64,000 nucleotides of DNA from Pelomonas candidula (GCF_043555985.1 NZ_JBIGIC010000006.1:248001-312000), one strand, 5' to 3'; positions 1 through 8,972 are shown, counted from the first letter of the stretch. The notes: generated from the sequence alone by a model not told the origin. Numbers and translations: made by a program.

Positions 1-448
1 GGGGCTCGTACTTGTCACCGACAGCCAGCAGCATGTCCTTGGTGAAGTACAGGTCGCCGCGCTTCTCGCCGTGGTACTCGAAGATGCTCGTCTCGACGAT
101 GGAGTCGACCGGGCAGCTCTCTTCGCAGAAGCCGCAGAAGATGCACTTGGTCAGGTCGATGTCGTAGCGCGTCGTGCGGCGGCTGCCGTCGGCGCGTACA
201 TCGCTCTCGATGGTGATGGCCATCGCGGGGCAGACGGCCTCGCAGAGCTTGCAGGCGATGCAGCGCTCTTCACCGTTCTCGTAGCGGCGCAGCGCATGCA
301 GGCCACGGAAGCGCGGGCTCAACGGCGTCTTTTCCTCGGGGAATTGCACCGTGATGTTGCGCGACAGGAAATGCCGGCCGGTCAGGGCCATGCCCTTGAA
401 CAGCTCGGTGAGCATGAAGCTCTTCGCGAATTGCAGGAAAGAAGACAT
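1..448 (-). CDS. nuoI: NADH-quinone oxidoreductase subunit I (partial)
   Basis: Two-[4Fe-4S] ferredoxin-like subunit of respiratory complex I, passing electrons through clusters N6a and N6b in the peripheral arm towards NuoB. The first 149 codons are present; the 3' end lies beyond the window edge. Two classic cluster motifs are visible: C63-C66-C69-C73 (CIACKLCEAVCP) and C102-C105-C108-C112 (CIFCGFCEESCP). The start is the ATG giving MSSFLQFAKS, 6 bases after the nuoH stop, so it is part of the nuo operon. nuoJ to nuoN presumably follow outside the window (inference). Confidence 0.97.
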   Translation of the reverse strand, partial: MSSFLQFAKSFMLTELFKGMALTGRHFLSRNITVQFPEEKTPLSPRFRGLHALRRYENGEERCIACKLCEAVCPAMAITIESDVRADGSRRTTRYDIDLTKCIFCGFCEESCPVDSIVETSIFEYHGEKRGDLYFTKDMLLAVGDKYEP

Positions 449-454
449 CTGTGC

Positions 455-1552
455 TTACTTCCAGATGTTGAAGGGCGTCTGCATCCACAGGCCGACGACG
501 ACCAGCCAGATCAGCGTGATGGGGATGAAGATCTTCCAGCCCAGACGCATGATCTGGTCGTAGCGGAAGCGCGGGAACGTAGCGCGCACCCACAGGAACA
601 TCGTGACGACGAAGAAGGTCTTGGCGAACAGCCAGAACCAGTTCCAGAACGCCATCGTGCTCTGGAAGAAGTGCGGCGTGTCCATGCCCAGCAGGCTCCA
701 GGAGATCGGTGCACTCCAGCCACCCAGGAACATGACAACGGCCAAGGCCGACACCAGGATCATGTTGGCGTACTCGGCCAGGAAGAACATCGCGAACGAC
801 ATGCCCGAGTACTCGATCATGTGGCCGGCGACGATTTCCGATTCGCCTTCCACCACGTCGAACGGATGGCGGTTGGTTTCGGCCAGGCCCGAGATGAAGT
901 AGACGATGAAGATCGGGAACAGCGGCAACCAGTTCCAAGACAGGATGTTGATGCCGTGGCTGGCGAACCAGCCGCGTTCCTGCACCTGCACGACTTCGGT
1001 CATGTTCAGGCTGCCGGTCACCATCAGCACGACGACCAGCGCGAAGCCCATCGCGATCTCGTACGAGACCATCTGGGCCGACGCACGCAGCGCGCCGAGG
1101 AAGGCGTATTTCGAGTTCGAAGCCCAGCCGGCGATGATGACGCCGTAGACCTCCAGCGAGGTGATGGCCATCAGGAACAGCAGGCCGGCGTTGACGTTGG
1201 CCACGGCGGCGTCCGGGCCGAAGGGCACGACGGCCCAGGCGGCCAGCGCCGGCATGATGGTCATGACGGGGCCGAGGAAGAACAGGCCCTTGTTGGCGGC
1301 CGCCGGCTTGATGATCTCCTTGAAGATCAGCTTCACCGCGTCGGCGATGGGCGTCAGCAGGCCATAGGGGCCCACGCGGTTCGGACCCGGGCGGATCTGC
1401 GACCAGCCGATGGCCTTGCGCTCCCACAGCGTCAGGTAAGCAACGCAACCCAGCAGCGGCAGCAGCACCGCGACGATCTTCAGCAGGCTCCACACCAGGG
1501 GCCACAGGGCCCCCAGCAGCGAGGCGCCGTTTTGGTAGAGGGTGTCGATCAT
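455..1552 (-). CDS. nuoH: NADH-quinone oxidoreductase subunit H
   Basis: Membrane subunit of complex I (ND1 family) that forms the quinone-access chamber between the hydrophilic and membrane arms. 365 residues, normal for the family, with about eight hydrophobic helices. It carries the typical conserved stretches GPNRVGPYGLL near residue 57 and ETNRHPFDVVEGESE in the middle of the protein, the acidic loop characteristic of NuoH. It starts at ATG, 14 bases after the nuoG stop, and is followed at once by nuoI. Confidence 0.98.
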   Translation of the reverse strand: MIDTLYQNGASLLGALWPLVWSLLKIVAVLLPLLGCVAYLTLWERKAIGWSQIRPGPNRVGPYGLLTPIADAVKLIFKEIIKPAAANKGLFFLGPVMTIMPALAAWAVVPFGPDAAVANVNAGLLFLMAITSLEVYGVIIAGWASNSKYAFLGALRASAQMVSYEIAMGFALVVVLMVTGSLNMTEVVQVQERGWFASHGINILSWNWLPLFPIFIVYFISGLAETNRHPFDVVEGESEIVAGHMIEYSGMSFAMFFLAEYANMILVSALAVVMFLGGWSAPISWSLLGMDTPHFFQSTMAFWNWFWLFAKTFFVVTMFLWVRATFPRFRYDQIMRLGWKIFIPITLIWLVVVGLWMQTPFNIWK

Positions 1553-1566
1553 TCTTGTCAGCTTCC

Positions 1567-3873
1567 TCAGACCTTGCTGATGCTCAGCGTGCCGAAGGCG
1601 GCGCCGAGGGCTGCGGTTTGCGCCAGGCCGGCGGGCACGCGGGCGACACCGTCCGGCAGACCAGCTTCATGGCGGGCGGGCAACTGGGCCGCGCCACCGT
1701 CCTGCACGACGCGAACCTGGTCGCCTTCCGTCAGGCCAAGCTGTTGCCACAGGCTGCTCGGCAGGCCCACGGTGGCGGCTTCGCGGCCGTCGGTCGTCAG
1801 CTGCAGCGACGTGGCATTGCGCACCAGCGCGTCGGTCGCGTAGATCGGCAGGTTGGCAAAGCGTTCGACGCCCTCGCCCTTCACGCCGGCTTGCACCGAG
1901 GCGGACGTGGCGTTGCTGAGGCGGCCGGCGATGTCGCCACCCAGCGCCTGCTCGCGGACCTGCTCGGAGCTGTCCTGGTCGAAGCCCGGCAGGCCCAGCA
2001 GGTTGCCCAGCACGCGCAGCACCTTCCAGCCCGGTCGCGTCTCGGCCTGAGGCTTAACGACGCCGACAAAGCTTTGCAGGCGACCTTCAGCGTTGACGAA
2101 GCTGCCCGATGTCTCGGTGAACGGGGCGATCGGCAGCAGCACGTCGGCGTATTCGAGGCCGGTCTTGAACGGGCTCAACACGACGACCATCTCGGCCGCG
2201 TCCAGTGCCTTCGCGGCTGCGGCGGCGTTGGCGGAGTCGAGCACCGGATCGGTGTTCAACAGCAGTGCGGCCTTCAGCGGCGTGCCGGTCAGCATCTGCG
2301 CAGCGTTCAGGCCGTCGATCTGCGGCTGCGCCTTCACCAGTTGCGCGCCGACCGTGTTGGCGGCAGCGGTCAGGTAGCCGACACTCGCACCGGTCTGCTG
2401 GCCGATCCACTGGGCCAGCGCCAGCAGGCTGGAAGCCTGCGGATGCTCGGCGGCGGCATTGCCCAGCAGGATGGCCTTCGCATTGCCCGACTGCAGGCTG
2501 GCGGCGATGGCCTTGGCGGCATCCGTGGCCGTACCGGCCAGCGGCGCACCAGCGCCGATGGCCGCAGCCACGTCAGCCAGGGCTTGCACCCAGCCCGACG
2601 GCGCGACGGATTGCGAAGCGGCCAAGGGCAGCAACCAATCGTCGTTGCTGATGCCGATACGGCTCACCGCGGCACCACGGCGCGCGGCGTGGCGCAGGCG
2701 GGCGGCGAACAGCGGGTGGTCCTTGCGCAGGTTGGAGCCGACGACCAGCGCGCGGTCCAGTTCGGACAGCTTGGCGATAGACGTGCCCAGCCAGCGCGCC
2801 TGGCCAGCGGGCGCGGCGTTACCGAAGTCGCTGTGGCGCAGACGGTGGTCGATGTTGTCGCTGCCGAGGCCGCGCACGATCTGCGTGAGCAGGTGCAGTT
2901 CTTCCACGGTGCTGTGGGCCGAGCCCAGCGCGCCGATGGACTTGGCACCGTGGTCGGCCTTGATGGACTTCAGGCCGTTGGCGACGTATTCCAGCGCCGT
3001 CGTCCAGTCGACCTGCTTCCAGGCACCACCCTGCTTGATCATCGGCGCGGTCAGGCGGGCATCACTGTTCAGCGCTTCGTAGCTGAAGCGATCGCGGTCG
3101 GCGATCCAGCACTCGTTGACGTCTTCGTTCTCCAGCGGAACGACACGCAGCACCTGGTGGTTCTTGACCTGGACGACCAGGTTGGCACCGGTCGAATCGT
3201 GCGGGCTGACGCTCTTGCGACGCGACAGCTCCCACGTGCGGGCGCTGTAGCGGAAGGGCTTGCTGGTCAGCGCGCCAACCGGGCAGATGTCGATCATGTT
3301 GCCCGACAGCTCGGAGTCCACGGTGCGGCCGACAAAGGTCTGGATCTCGCTGTGCTCGCCGCGGTGAGCCATGCCCAGCTCCATCTGGCCGGCGATTTCC
3401 TGGCCGAAGCGCACGCAGCGGGTGCAATGGATACAGCGGCTCATCTCCTCCATGGAGATCAGCGGGCCCACGTTCTTGTGGAAGACGACGCGCTTCTCTT
3501 CGGTGTAGCGGCTCTTGCCGGCACCGTAGCCCACCGCCAGGTCCTGCAGCTGGCACTCGCCGCCCTGGTCGCAGATGGGGCAGTCCAGCGGGTGGTTGAT
3601 CAGCAGGAATTCCATGACGCCCTGCTGGGCCTTGACCGCCTTGTCGCTCTTGGTGCGGACGATCATGCCCTGCGTGACCGGTGTCGCGCAGGCGGGCATG
3701 GGCTTGGGCGCCTTCTCCACGTCCACCAGGCACATGCGGCAGTTGGCCGCAATGCTCAGCTTCTTGTGATAGCAGAAGTGCGGGATGTAGGTGCCGGCCT
3801 TTTCGGCGGCATGCATGACCATGCTGCCTTCCTGGACCGAGACCTTCTGACCGTCGAGTTCGATTTCAACCAT
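1567..3873 (-). CDS. nuoG: NADH-quinone oxidoreductase subunit G
   Basis: Largest peripheral-arm subunit of complex I, 768 residues. The N-terminus is a [2Fe-2S] ferredoxin-like domain (Cys-rich region YIPHFCYHKKLS to NCRMCLVDVE), followed by a His/Cys [4Fe-4S] domain (HPLDCPICDQGGECQLQD) and a second one (CIHCTRCVRFGQEI). The rest is a molybdopterin-oxidoreductase-like domain that in NuoG no longer binds Mo. ATG start; the gene is separated from nuoF by 20 bases, and the long C-terminal half is Ala-rich as usual for betaproteobacterial homologues. Confidence 0.98.
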   Translation of the reverse strand: MVEIELDGQKVSVQEGSMVMHAAEKAGTYIPHFCYHKKLSIAANCRMCLVDVEKAPKPMPACATPVTQGMIVRTKSDKAVKAQQGVMEFLLINHPLDCPICDQGGECQLQDLAVGYGAGKSRYTEEKRVVFHKNVGPLISMEEMSRCIHCTRCVRFGQEIAGQMELGMAHRGEHSEIQTFVGRTVDSELSGNMIDICPVGALTSKPFRYSARTWELSRRKSVSPHDSTGANLVVQVKNHQVLRVVPLENEDVNECWIADRDRFSYEALNSDARLTAPMIKQGGAWKQVDWTTALEYVANGLKSIKADHGAKSIGALGSAHSTVEELHLLTQIVRGLGSDNIDHRLRHSDFGNAAPAGQARWLGTSIAKLSELDRALVVGSNLRKDHPLFAARLRHAARRGAAVSRIGISNDDWLLPLAASQSVAPSGWVQALADVAAAIGAGAPLAGTATDAAKAIAASLQSGNAKAILLGNAAAEHPQASSLLALAQWIGQQTGASVGYLTAAANTVGAQLVKAQPQIDGLNAAQMLTGTPLKAALLLNTDPVLDSANAAAAAKALDAAEMVVVLSPFKTGLEYADVLLPIAPFTETSGSFVNAEGRLQSFVGVVKPQAETRPGWKVLRVLGNLLGLPGFDQDSSEQVREQALGGDIAGRLSNATSASVQAGVKGEGVERFANLPIYATDALVRNATSLQLTTDGREAATVGLPSSLWQQLGLTEGDQVRVVQDGGAAQLPARHEAGLPDGVARVPAGLAQTAALGAAFGTLSISKV

Positions 3874-3893
3874 GATGGGTGTTCCCTAGGCGC

Positions 3894-5234
3894 TCAGGTC
3901 GGAGCCACCAGGGGCTTCTTGTGTTCAATCAGGTGCACGAACTCGTGCTTGAAGTTCTTGATCATGGCGCGCACGGGCATCGCGGCAGCGTCGCCCAGCG
4001 CACAGATCGTGCGGCCCTGGATGTTGTCGGCCACGGAGTTCAGCAGATCGAGGTCCTCTGCCCTGCCCTCGCCGTGGTAGATGCGTTCCAGCACGCGGTG
4101 CATCCAGCCCGTGCCTTCGCGGCAAGGCGTGCACTGGCCGCAGGACTCGTGAGCGTAGAAGTACGACAGGCGCAGCAGGCTCTGCACGGCGCAGCGCGTG
4201 TCGTCCATGACGATGACGGCGCCGGAGCCCAGCATGGAGCCGGCCTTGGCGATGGAGTCATAGTCCATCGTGCACTGCATCATCACCTCGGCCGTCAGCA
4301 CCGGGGCGGACGAACCGCCGGGGATCACGGCCTTGAGCTTGCGGCCCTTGCGGACGCCACCAGCGAGTTCGAGCAGCACCGAGAACGGCGTGCCCAGCGG
4401 GATCTCGTAGTTGCCGGGACGCTCGACGTCGCCGGACACCGAGAACAGCTTGGTGCCGCCGTTGTTGGGCTTGCCGATCTCGAGGTAGGCCTGGCCGCCG
4501 TTGCGGATGATCCAGGGCACCGCGGCAAACGTCTCGGTGTTGTTGATGGTGGTCGGCTTGCCGTACAGGCCGAAGCTGGCCGGGAACGGCGGCTTGAAGC
4601 GCGGCTGGCCCTTCTTGCCTTCCAGCGATTCCAGCAGCGCGGTTTCCTCGCCGCAGATGTAGGCACCAAAGCCATGGTGGCCATGCAGCTGGAAGCTGTA
4701 GCTGCTGCCCATGATGTTGTCGCCGAGATAGCCGGCTGCACGGGCTTCTTCCAGAGCGGCTTCGAAGCGCTCGTAGACCTCGAAGATCTCGCCGTGGATG
4801 TAGTTGTAGCCGACCGTAATGCCCATCGCGTAGGCCGCGATGGCCATACCTTCGATGACCTGATGCGGGTTGAACATCAGCAGGTCGCGGTCCTTGCACG
4901 TACCCGGCTCACCCTCGTCGCTGTTGCAGACGAGGTACTTCTGGCCCGGGAACTGGCGGGGCATGAAGCTCCACTTCAGACCGGTCGGGAAGCCGGCGCC
5001 GCCGCGGCCGCGCAGAGCCGAGGTCTTCACTTCGGCGATGACCTGGTCAGGCGTCAGGCCTTCGCCGCCGTCCTTGCCGAGGATCTTGCGCAGGGCTGCA
5101 TAGCCACCGCGGGCTTCGTAGTCCTTGATCGACCAGTTCTTGCCGTTCAGGTCCGCGTAGATCTGCGGGCTGATGTGACGGCCATGGAAGCAGGTCTCGT
5201 TGCCGGTGCTTTGGAATTTGGAGAGGTCCAGCAT
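3894..5234 (-). CDS. nuoF: NADH-quinone oxidoreductase subunit F
   Basis: NADH-binding, FMN-containing entry subunit of complex I. 446 residues from the ATG giving MLDLSKFQST, which has a TGAGG ribosome site six bases upstream; an alternative ATG lies six bases earlier (5240). Visible motifs are the Gly-rich NADH/FMN loop GRGGAGFPTGLKW, the second Gly-rich stretch GAYICGEETALLESLEG and the N3 cluster site ESCGQCTPCREGTGW. A longer open frame reaches 5438 but overlaps nuoE, so that start is rejected. Confidence 0.97.
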   Translation of the reverse strand: MLDLSKFQSTGNETCFHGRHISPQIYADLNGKNWSIKDYEARGGYAALRKILGKDGGEGLTPDQVIAEVKTSALRGRGGAGFPTGLKWSFMPRQFPGQKYLVCNSDEGEPGTCKDRDLLMFNPHQVIEGMAIAAYAMGITVGYNYIHGEIFEVYERFEAALEEARAAGYLGDNIMGSSYSFQLHGHHGFGAYICGEETALLESLEGKKGQPRFKPPFPASFGLYGKPTTINNTETFAAVPWIIRNGGQAYLEIGKPNNGGTKLFSVSGDVERPGNYEIPLGTPFSVLLELAGGVRKGRKLKAVIPGGSSAPVLTAEVMMQCTMDYDSIAKAGSMLGSGAVIVMDDTRCAVQSLLRLSYFYAHESCGQCTPCREGTGWMHRVLERIYHGEGRAEDLDLLNSVADNIQGRTICALGDAAAMPVRAMIKNFKHEFVHLIEHKKPLVAPT

Positions 5235-5242
5235 CGTCATCC

Positions 5243-5767
5243 TCAGGCCTTGGCGGCTTCCGCGCGCAGCACGTCGACGAGTTCGTCGAGGCGGTCGTGG
5301 GTCATGAAGCTGCACATCTGGCGGTCGTTGACCAGCATCACCGGCGAGTCGGCGCAGGCGCCCAGGCACTCGCTCTTCTGCACGGTGAACAGGCCATCGG
5401 CCGTCGTACCGCCCTGCTCGATGCCGAGCTTGCTGCACAGGTGATCCAGCGCCTTCTGGCCATCACGCAGCTGGCAGGGCAGGTTCGCGCAGACGTTCAG
5501 CTTGAACTTGCCGACCGGCTTCTGGTTGTACATGTTGTAGAAGGTCGTCACCTCGTACACGGCGATGGGCGCCATGCCGAGGTGGGCCGCGATCGCGTCT
5601 TCCGCGGCGCGGGGCACGAAGCCCTCTTCCTGCTGCACGATGGCCAGGCAGGCCATCACGGCGGACTGGCGCAGCTCGTACGGGTACTTGGCGACCTCGC
5701 GGTCGAAGCGCGCACGAGTGGCGTCGCTGAGCGTGTAGCTCGTAGCGGTGGTGTTGGAAGTCGTCAT
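5243..5767 (-). CDS. nuoE: NADH-quinone oxidoreductase subunit E
   Basis: Thioredoxin-like [2Fe-2S] subunit (cluster N1a) of complex I that pairs with NuoF. 174 residues from the ATG giving MTTSNTTATSY. Cluster ligands are visible as two Cys pairs, one in NVCANLPCQLRDG and one in ECLGACADSPVM. The open frame runs further upstream to 5842, but that part overlaps nuoD and does not resemble NuoE. The 3' end abuts nuoF almost directly, suggesting coupled translation. Confidence 0.97.
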   Translation of the reverse strand: MTTSNTTATSYTLSDATRARFDREVAKYPYELRQSAVMACLAIVQQEEGFVPRAAEDAIAAHLGMAPIAVYEVTTFYNMYNQKPVGKFKLNVCANLPCQLRDGQKALDHLCSKLGIEQGGTTADGLFTVQKSECLGACADSPVMLVNDRQMCSFMTHDRLDELVDVLRAEAAKA

Positions 5768-5780
5768 CGTTGTCACAGCT

Positions 5781-7034
5781 TCAACGGTCGATCTCGCCGA
5801 ACACGATGTCCATCGTGCCGATGATGGCCACGGCGTCGGCAATCATGTGGCCCTTGCCCATTTCGTCGAGCGCCGCGAGGTGGGCGAAGCCCGGTGCGCG
5901 GATCTTCAGGCGGTACGGCTTGTTGGCGCCGTCGCTGACCATGTAGATGCCGAACTCGCCCTTCGGGTGTTCGACAGCCGCGTAGGCCTCGCCTTCCGGC
6001 ACATGGAAGCCTTCGGTGAAGAGCTTGAAGTGATGGATCAGCTCTTCCATGTTGGACTTCATGTCCACGCGAGCCGGCGGCGCCACCTTGTGGTTGTCCG
6101 TGATGACCGGGCCCGGGTTGGCCTTGAGCCACTGCACGCACTGCTGCACGATGCGGTTGGACTGGCGCATCTCTTCCACGCGCACGACGTAGCGGTCGTA
6201 GGTGTCGCCGTTGGTGCCGACCGGGATATCGAAATCCATCTTGTCGTACACGTCGTACGGCTGCTTCTTGCGCAGGTCCCAGGCGATGCCCGAGCCGCGC
6301 AGCATCGCGCCGGTGAAGCCCATGTTGAGCGCACGCTCGGGCGAAACGACGCCGATGCCGACCGTGCGCTGCTTCCAGATGCGGTTATCCGTCAGCAGCG
6401 TTTCGTAGTCGTCGATGTTCTTCGGCAGGCGCTTGCTGAAGTCCTCGATGAAGTCCAGCAGCGAGCCGCTGCGGTTCTCGTTCATCTGAGCAATCGCCTT
6501 GGCGTTGCGGATCTTGCTGACCTGGTACTGCGGCATGCTGTCCGGCAGGTCACGGTAGACGCCGCCCGGACGGAAGTAGGCCGCGTGCATGCGCGCACCC
6601 GACACCGCCTCGTACATGTCGAAGATGTCCTCACGCTCGCGGAAGCAGTAGATGAGGATGTTCATCGCACCGCAGTCCAGGCCATGGCAACCCAGCCACA
6701 GCAGGTGATTCAGGATGCGGGTCAGCTCGCCGAACATCACGCGGATGTACTGGGCGCGGATGGGCACCTCGATGCCCAGCATCTTCTCGATGGCCAGGCA
6801 GTAGGCATGCTCGTTGGACATCATCGACACGTAGTCGAGACGGTCCATGTAGGGCAGCGACTGGATGTAGGTCTTCTGCTCCGCAAGCTTCTCGGTCGCC
6901 CGGTGCAGCAGACCGATGTGCGGGTCGGCGCGCTGGATGACTTCGCCGTCCAGCTCGAGCACCAGGCGCAACACGCCGTGTGCCGCCGGGTGCTGCGGAC
7001 CGAAGTTGAGGGTGTAGTTCTTGATTTCTGCCAT
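5781..7034 (-). CDS. nuoD: NADH-quinone oxidoreductase subunit D
   Basis: 49-kDa-type subunit of complex I, related to the large subunit of NiFe hydrogenases, lining the quinone site with NuoB. 417 residues. The N-terminus contains the signature FGPQHPAAHGVLRLVLELDG, and GLLHRATEKLAE follows, with the quinone-ligand His region. It is separated from nuoC by 86 bases that hold a strong GC palindrome (see the repeat entry), the only sizeable gap inside the nuo cluster. Confidence 0.98.
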   Translation of the reverse strand: MAEIKNYTLNFGPQHPAAHGVLRLVLELDGEVIQRADPHIGLLHRATEKLAEQKTYIQSLPYMDRLDYVSMMSNEHAYCLAIEKMLGIEVPIRAQYIRVMFGELTRILNHLLWLGCHGLDCGAMNILIYCFREREDIFDMYEAVSGARMHAAYFRPGGVYRDLPDSMPQYQVSKIRNAKAIAQMNENRSGSLLDFIEDFSKRLPKNIDDYETLLTDNRIWKQRTVGIGVVSPERALNMGFTGAMLRGSGIAWDLRKKQPYDVYDKMDFDIPVGTNGDTYDRYVVRVEEMRQSNRIVQQCVQWLKANPGPVITDNHKVAPPARVDMKSNMEELIHHFKLFTEGFHVPEGEAYAAVEHPKGEFGIYMVSDGANKPYRLKIRAPGFAHLAALDEMGKGHMIADAVAIIGTMDIVFGEIDR

Positions 7035-7036
7035 GG

Positions 7037-7105
7037 TTCAGGCCTCGCGCCGGGCCGCCCCAAGGGAGGCCTGCGCCCCCTCGGGGGGCAGCGAACGAAT
7101 GTGAG
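7037..7105. repeat. GC-rich double palindrome between nuoC and nuoD
   Basis: The 86-base nuoC-nuoD gap holds two adjoining inverted repeats. One is GCCCCCTCGGGGGGC at 7075-7089, and the other is bounded by GGCCTC (from 7041) and GAGGCC (to 7071). Both strands would fold strongly. The wording resembles palindromic intergenic repeats I associate from memory with Burkholderiales genomes; I see no second copy in this window. It could be a REP-like element or an mRNA processing or stability hairpin. Confidence 0.5.
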
Positions 7106-7120
7106 CGTGGAGGCTGTTCA

Positions 7121-7717
7121 TTACAGCCCGCCGTACTTGTCTTCGCGAATGATGCGCGGCGTGATCTCACGCGGCTCGATGGTCACCGGCTGGTAGACCA
7201 CGCGCTTCTGCTCGGCGTCGTAGCGCATCTCGACATGGCCCGACACCGGGAAGTCCTTGCGCATCGGGTGGCCGATGAAACCGTAGTCCGTCAGCAGGCG
7301 GCGCAGGTCGTTGTGGCCGTCGAAGATGACGCCGTACATGTCGAAGGCCTCGCGCTCGAACCAGTTGGCCGAGTTCCACACCGGCGTGACGGACGCCACA
7401 CAGGGGAAATCGTCATCGGTCGCGAAGACCTTCAGGCGCAAACGCCAGTTCTTGCTGACCGACAGCAGGTGGCTGACAACGGCGTAGCGCTGACCTTCGT
7501 AGCCACCGTTGCCGAACTCGCTGTAGTCGACGCCGCAGAGGTCGATCAACTGTTCCAGCTTCAGTTCGGGGTGGTCACGCAGCGTGGTCGCGACGTCGAA
7601 GTAATCGGCTGCGCGGACGGTCAGCGTCAGTTCGCCGAGGGCGTTCTTCAGCTCGACGACGCGCTCGCCGAGGATGGCGCCAATCTGCTGGGCCAGGGTT
7701 TCGAGATTCAGGCTCAT
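7121..7717 (-). CDS. nuoC: NADH-quinone oxidoreductase subunit C
   Basis: 30-kDa-type peripheral subunit of complex I, 198 residues from the ATG giving MSLNLETLAQQIG. The family signature is the segment around the WFEREAFDMYGVIFDGH motif, followed by LRRLLTDYGFIGHPMRKDFP. The open frame extends upstream to 7900 across nuoB, which is a shadow. nuoC is separate from nuoD here, unlike the fused nuoCD of enteric bacteria. Confidence 0.97.
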   Translation of the reverse strand: MSLNLETLAQQIGAILGERVVELKNALGELTLTVRAADYFDVATTLRDHPELKLEQLIDLCGVDYSEFGNGGYEGQRYAVVSHLLSVSKNWRLRLKVFATDDDFPCVASVTPVWNSANWFEREAFDMYGVIFDGHNDLRRLLTDYGFIGHPMRKDFPVSGHVEMRYDAEQKRVVYQPVTIEPREITPRIIREDKYGGL

Positions 7718-7727
7718 ACCGTGGCGC

Positions 7728-8204
7728 TCAGCGTGCAATGGTGTTTTCGCGGCGGATCTTGGCCTGCAGTTGCAGGATGCCGTACAGCAGCGCCTCAGCC
7801 GTCGGCGGGCAGCCGGGCACGTAGACGTCGACCGGCACGATGCGGTCGCAACCGCGCACGACGGAGTAGCTGTAGTGGTAGTAGCCGCCACCGTTGGCAC
7901 AGGAACCCATCGAGAGCACCCAGCGCGGTTCGGCCATCTGGTCGTAGACCTTGCGCAGCGCCGGCGCCATCTTGTTGCACAGCGTGCCGGCCACGATCAT
8001 CAGGTCGGACTGACGCGGGCTCGGACGAAACAGCATGCCGAAGCGGTCGATGTCGTAGCGCGCGGCACCCGCGTGCATCATCTCGACGGCACAACAGGCC
8101 AGGCCGAACGTCATCGGCCACAGCGAGCCGGTCTTGGACCAGTTGATGAGCTTGTCGACCGAGGTCGTGACAAAGCCCTCTTTCAGGACGCCTTCAATAC
8201 CCAT
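7728..8204 (-). CDS. nuoB: NADH-quinone oxidoreductase subunit B
   Basis: PSST-type subunit carrying cluster N2, the last Fe-S cluster before quinone. 158 residues. The ligands are visible: the tandem Cys in FGLACCAVEMMH, then GTLCNKMAPALRKVYDQM and VPGCPPTAEAL. The gap to nuoC is 10 bases and to nuoA 33 bases. Confidence 0.98.
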   Translation of the reverse strand: MGIEGVLKEGFVTTSVDKLINWSKTGSLWPMTFGLACCAVEMMHAGAARYDIDRFGMLFRPSPRQSDLMIVAGTLCNKMAPALRKVYDQMAEPRWVLSMGSCANGGGYYHYSYSVVRGCDRIVPVDVYVPGCPPTAEALLYGILQLQAKIRRENTIAR

Positions 8205-8237
8205 TTCGAATTCCCAGCGTGTTTGGCGTAGCGCTTC

Positions 8238-8597
8238 TTATTCCCAGTCCAGGGCGCCTTTTTTCCATTCGTAGGCGAAGCCGACGACCAGAATGCCGAG
8301 GAAGATCATCATCGCCCAGAAGCCGGTCGCACCGATGTCCTTGAGCGCCACAGCCCACGGAAACAGGAAGGCGATTTCCAGGTCGAAAAGAATGAACAGG
8401 ATGGCGACGAGGTAGTAGCGCACGTCGAACTTCATCCGCGCGTCTTCGAAGGCTTCGAAGCCGCATTCGTAGGGGGAATTCTTGGCCTCGTCAGGCCGGT
8501 TGGGGCCCAACAGGGCGCCGAGCACCTGGGGCGCGATCCCGACCACTGCGCCGACCAAGATGAAGAGGATGACGGGCAGATATTGTTCGAGATTCAT
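8238..8597 (-). CDS. nuoA: NADH-quinone oxidoreductase subunit A
   Basis: Small membrane subunit of complex I (ND3 family), 119 residues with three hydrophobic helices. The conserved loop KNSPYECGFEAFEDARMKFD between helices one and two identifies it. It is the first gene of the nuo operon. I could not place a convincing -10/-35 pair just upstream, although TTGACA is present on the minus strand at 8626-8631; transcription may also continue from the tRNA-Leu/secG side. Confidence 0.97.
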   Translation of the reverse strand: MNLEQYLPVILFILVGAVVGIAPQVLGALLGPNRPDEAKNSPYECGFEAFEDARMKFDVRYYLVAILFILFDLEIAFLFPWAVALKDIGATGFWAMMIFLGILVVGFAYEWKKGALDWE

Positions 8598-8788
8598 CGT
8601 TGAGTTCCCGGGCCGGTAAAACTTCTGTCAACGTGACCGCTGCACAAGCCGACCACAAAAGCAAACAGGCGCGCCACCAGCGAGATCGAAGGATGTCGCT
8701 CGCGGATCGCGCCCGCCTGGAACCTTGCATCGACCGCCCGACTCCAACAAGCCGGACAAGCGCTGCGACAGGCCGCTTTGCTCTGGTT

Positions 8789-8817
8789 GGATTCCCGCCC
8801 AAGAGCGGCAGGAATCC
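8789..8817 (-). terminator. Hairpin downstream of tRNA-Leu
   Basis: GGATTCC pairs with GGAATCC around an inner GCC/GGC stem, starting about 13 bases after the tRNA 3' end. There is no U-run, so it may be a processing or partial termination signal, or it may do nothing in read-through from the tRNA to nuoA. Confidence 0.35.
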
Positions 8818-8829
8818 TAGCCAATATTC

Positions 8830-8914
8830 TGGTGCCGTCGGCGAGACTCGAACTCGCACAGCTTTCGCCACTACCCCCTCAAGATAGCGTGTCTACCAAT
8901 TTCACCACGACGGC
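8830..8914 (-). tRNA. tRNA-Leu (anticodon GAG)
   Basis: 85 nucleotides including an encoded CCA tail. The acceptor stem GCCGTCG/CGACGGC is perfect, the D arm contains AATTGGTAGAC, and the anticodon stem CTATC/GGTAG encloses the loop TTGAGGG, giving anticodon GAG. A long variable arm is present, as in class II tRNA-Leu, and the T arm reads GCGAGTTCGAGTCTCGC. It lies between secG and nuoA, as in many proteobacteria. Confidence 0.97.
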
Positions 8915-8927
8915 AGGTACTCAATTT

Positions 8928-8962
8928 GTCTGGCAACTAAGGAGGGTTTTGCCTGCCAGACA
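8928..8962. repeat. Inverted repeat in tRNA-Leu leader
   Basis: GTCTGGCA at 8928-8935 is a perfect inverted repeat of TGCCAGAC at 8955-8962, leaving a 19-base loop. It falls between the predicted transcription start (about 8966) and the tRNA 5' end (8914), so it would fold in the pre-tRNA leader. Confidence 0.5.
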
Positions 8963-8972
8963 GCCTCGCATT

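Noticed and set aside
71..4080. Very long plus-strand open frames opposite nuoI to nuoG (for example 71-1843 and 1555-4080)
   Set aside because: They are antisense to well-identified complex I genes, have low-complexity His/Arg/Gln-rich translations and arise from high GC at third positions.
8595..8637. TTGACA on the minus strand as a nuoA promoter
   Set aside because: No -10-like sequence lies 15-19 bases downstream before the nuoA start.
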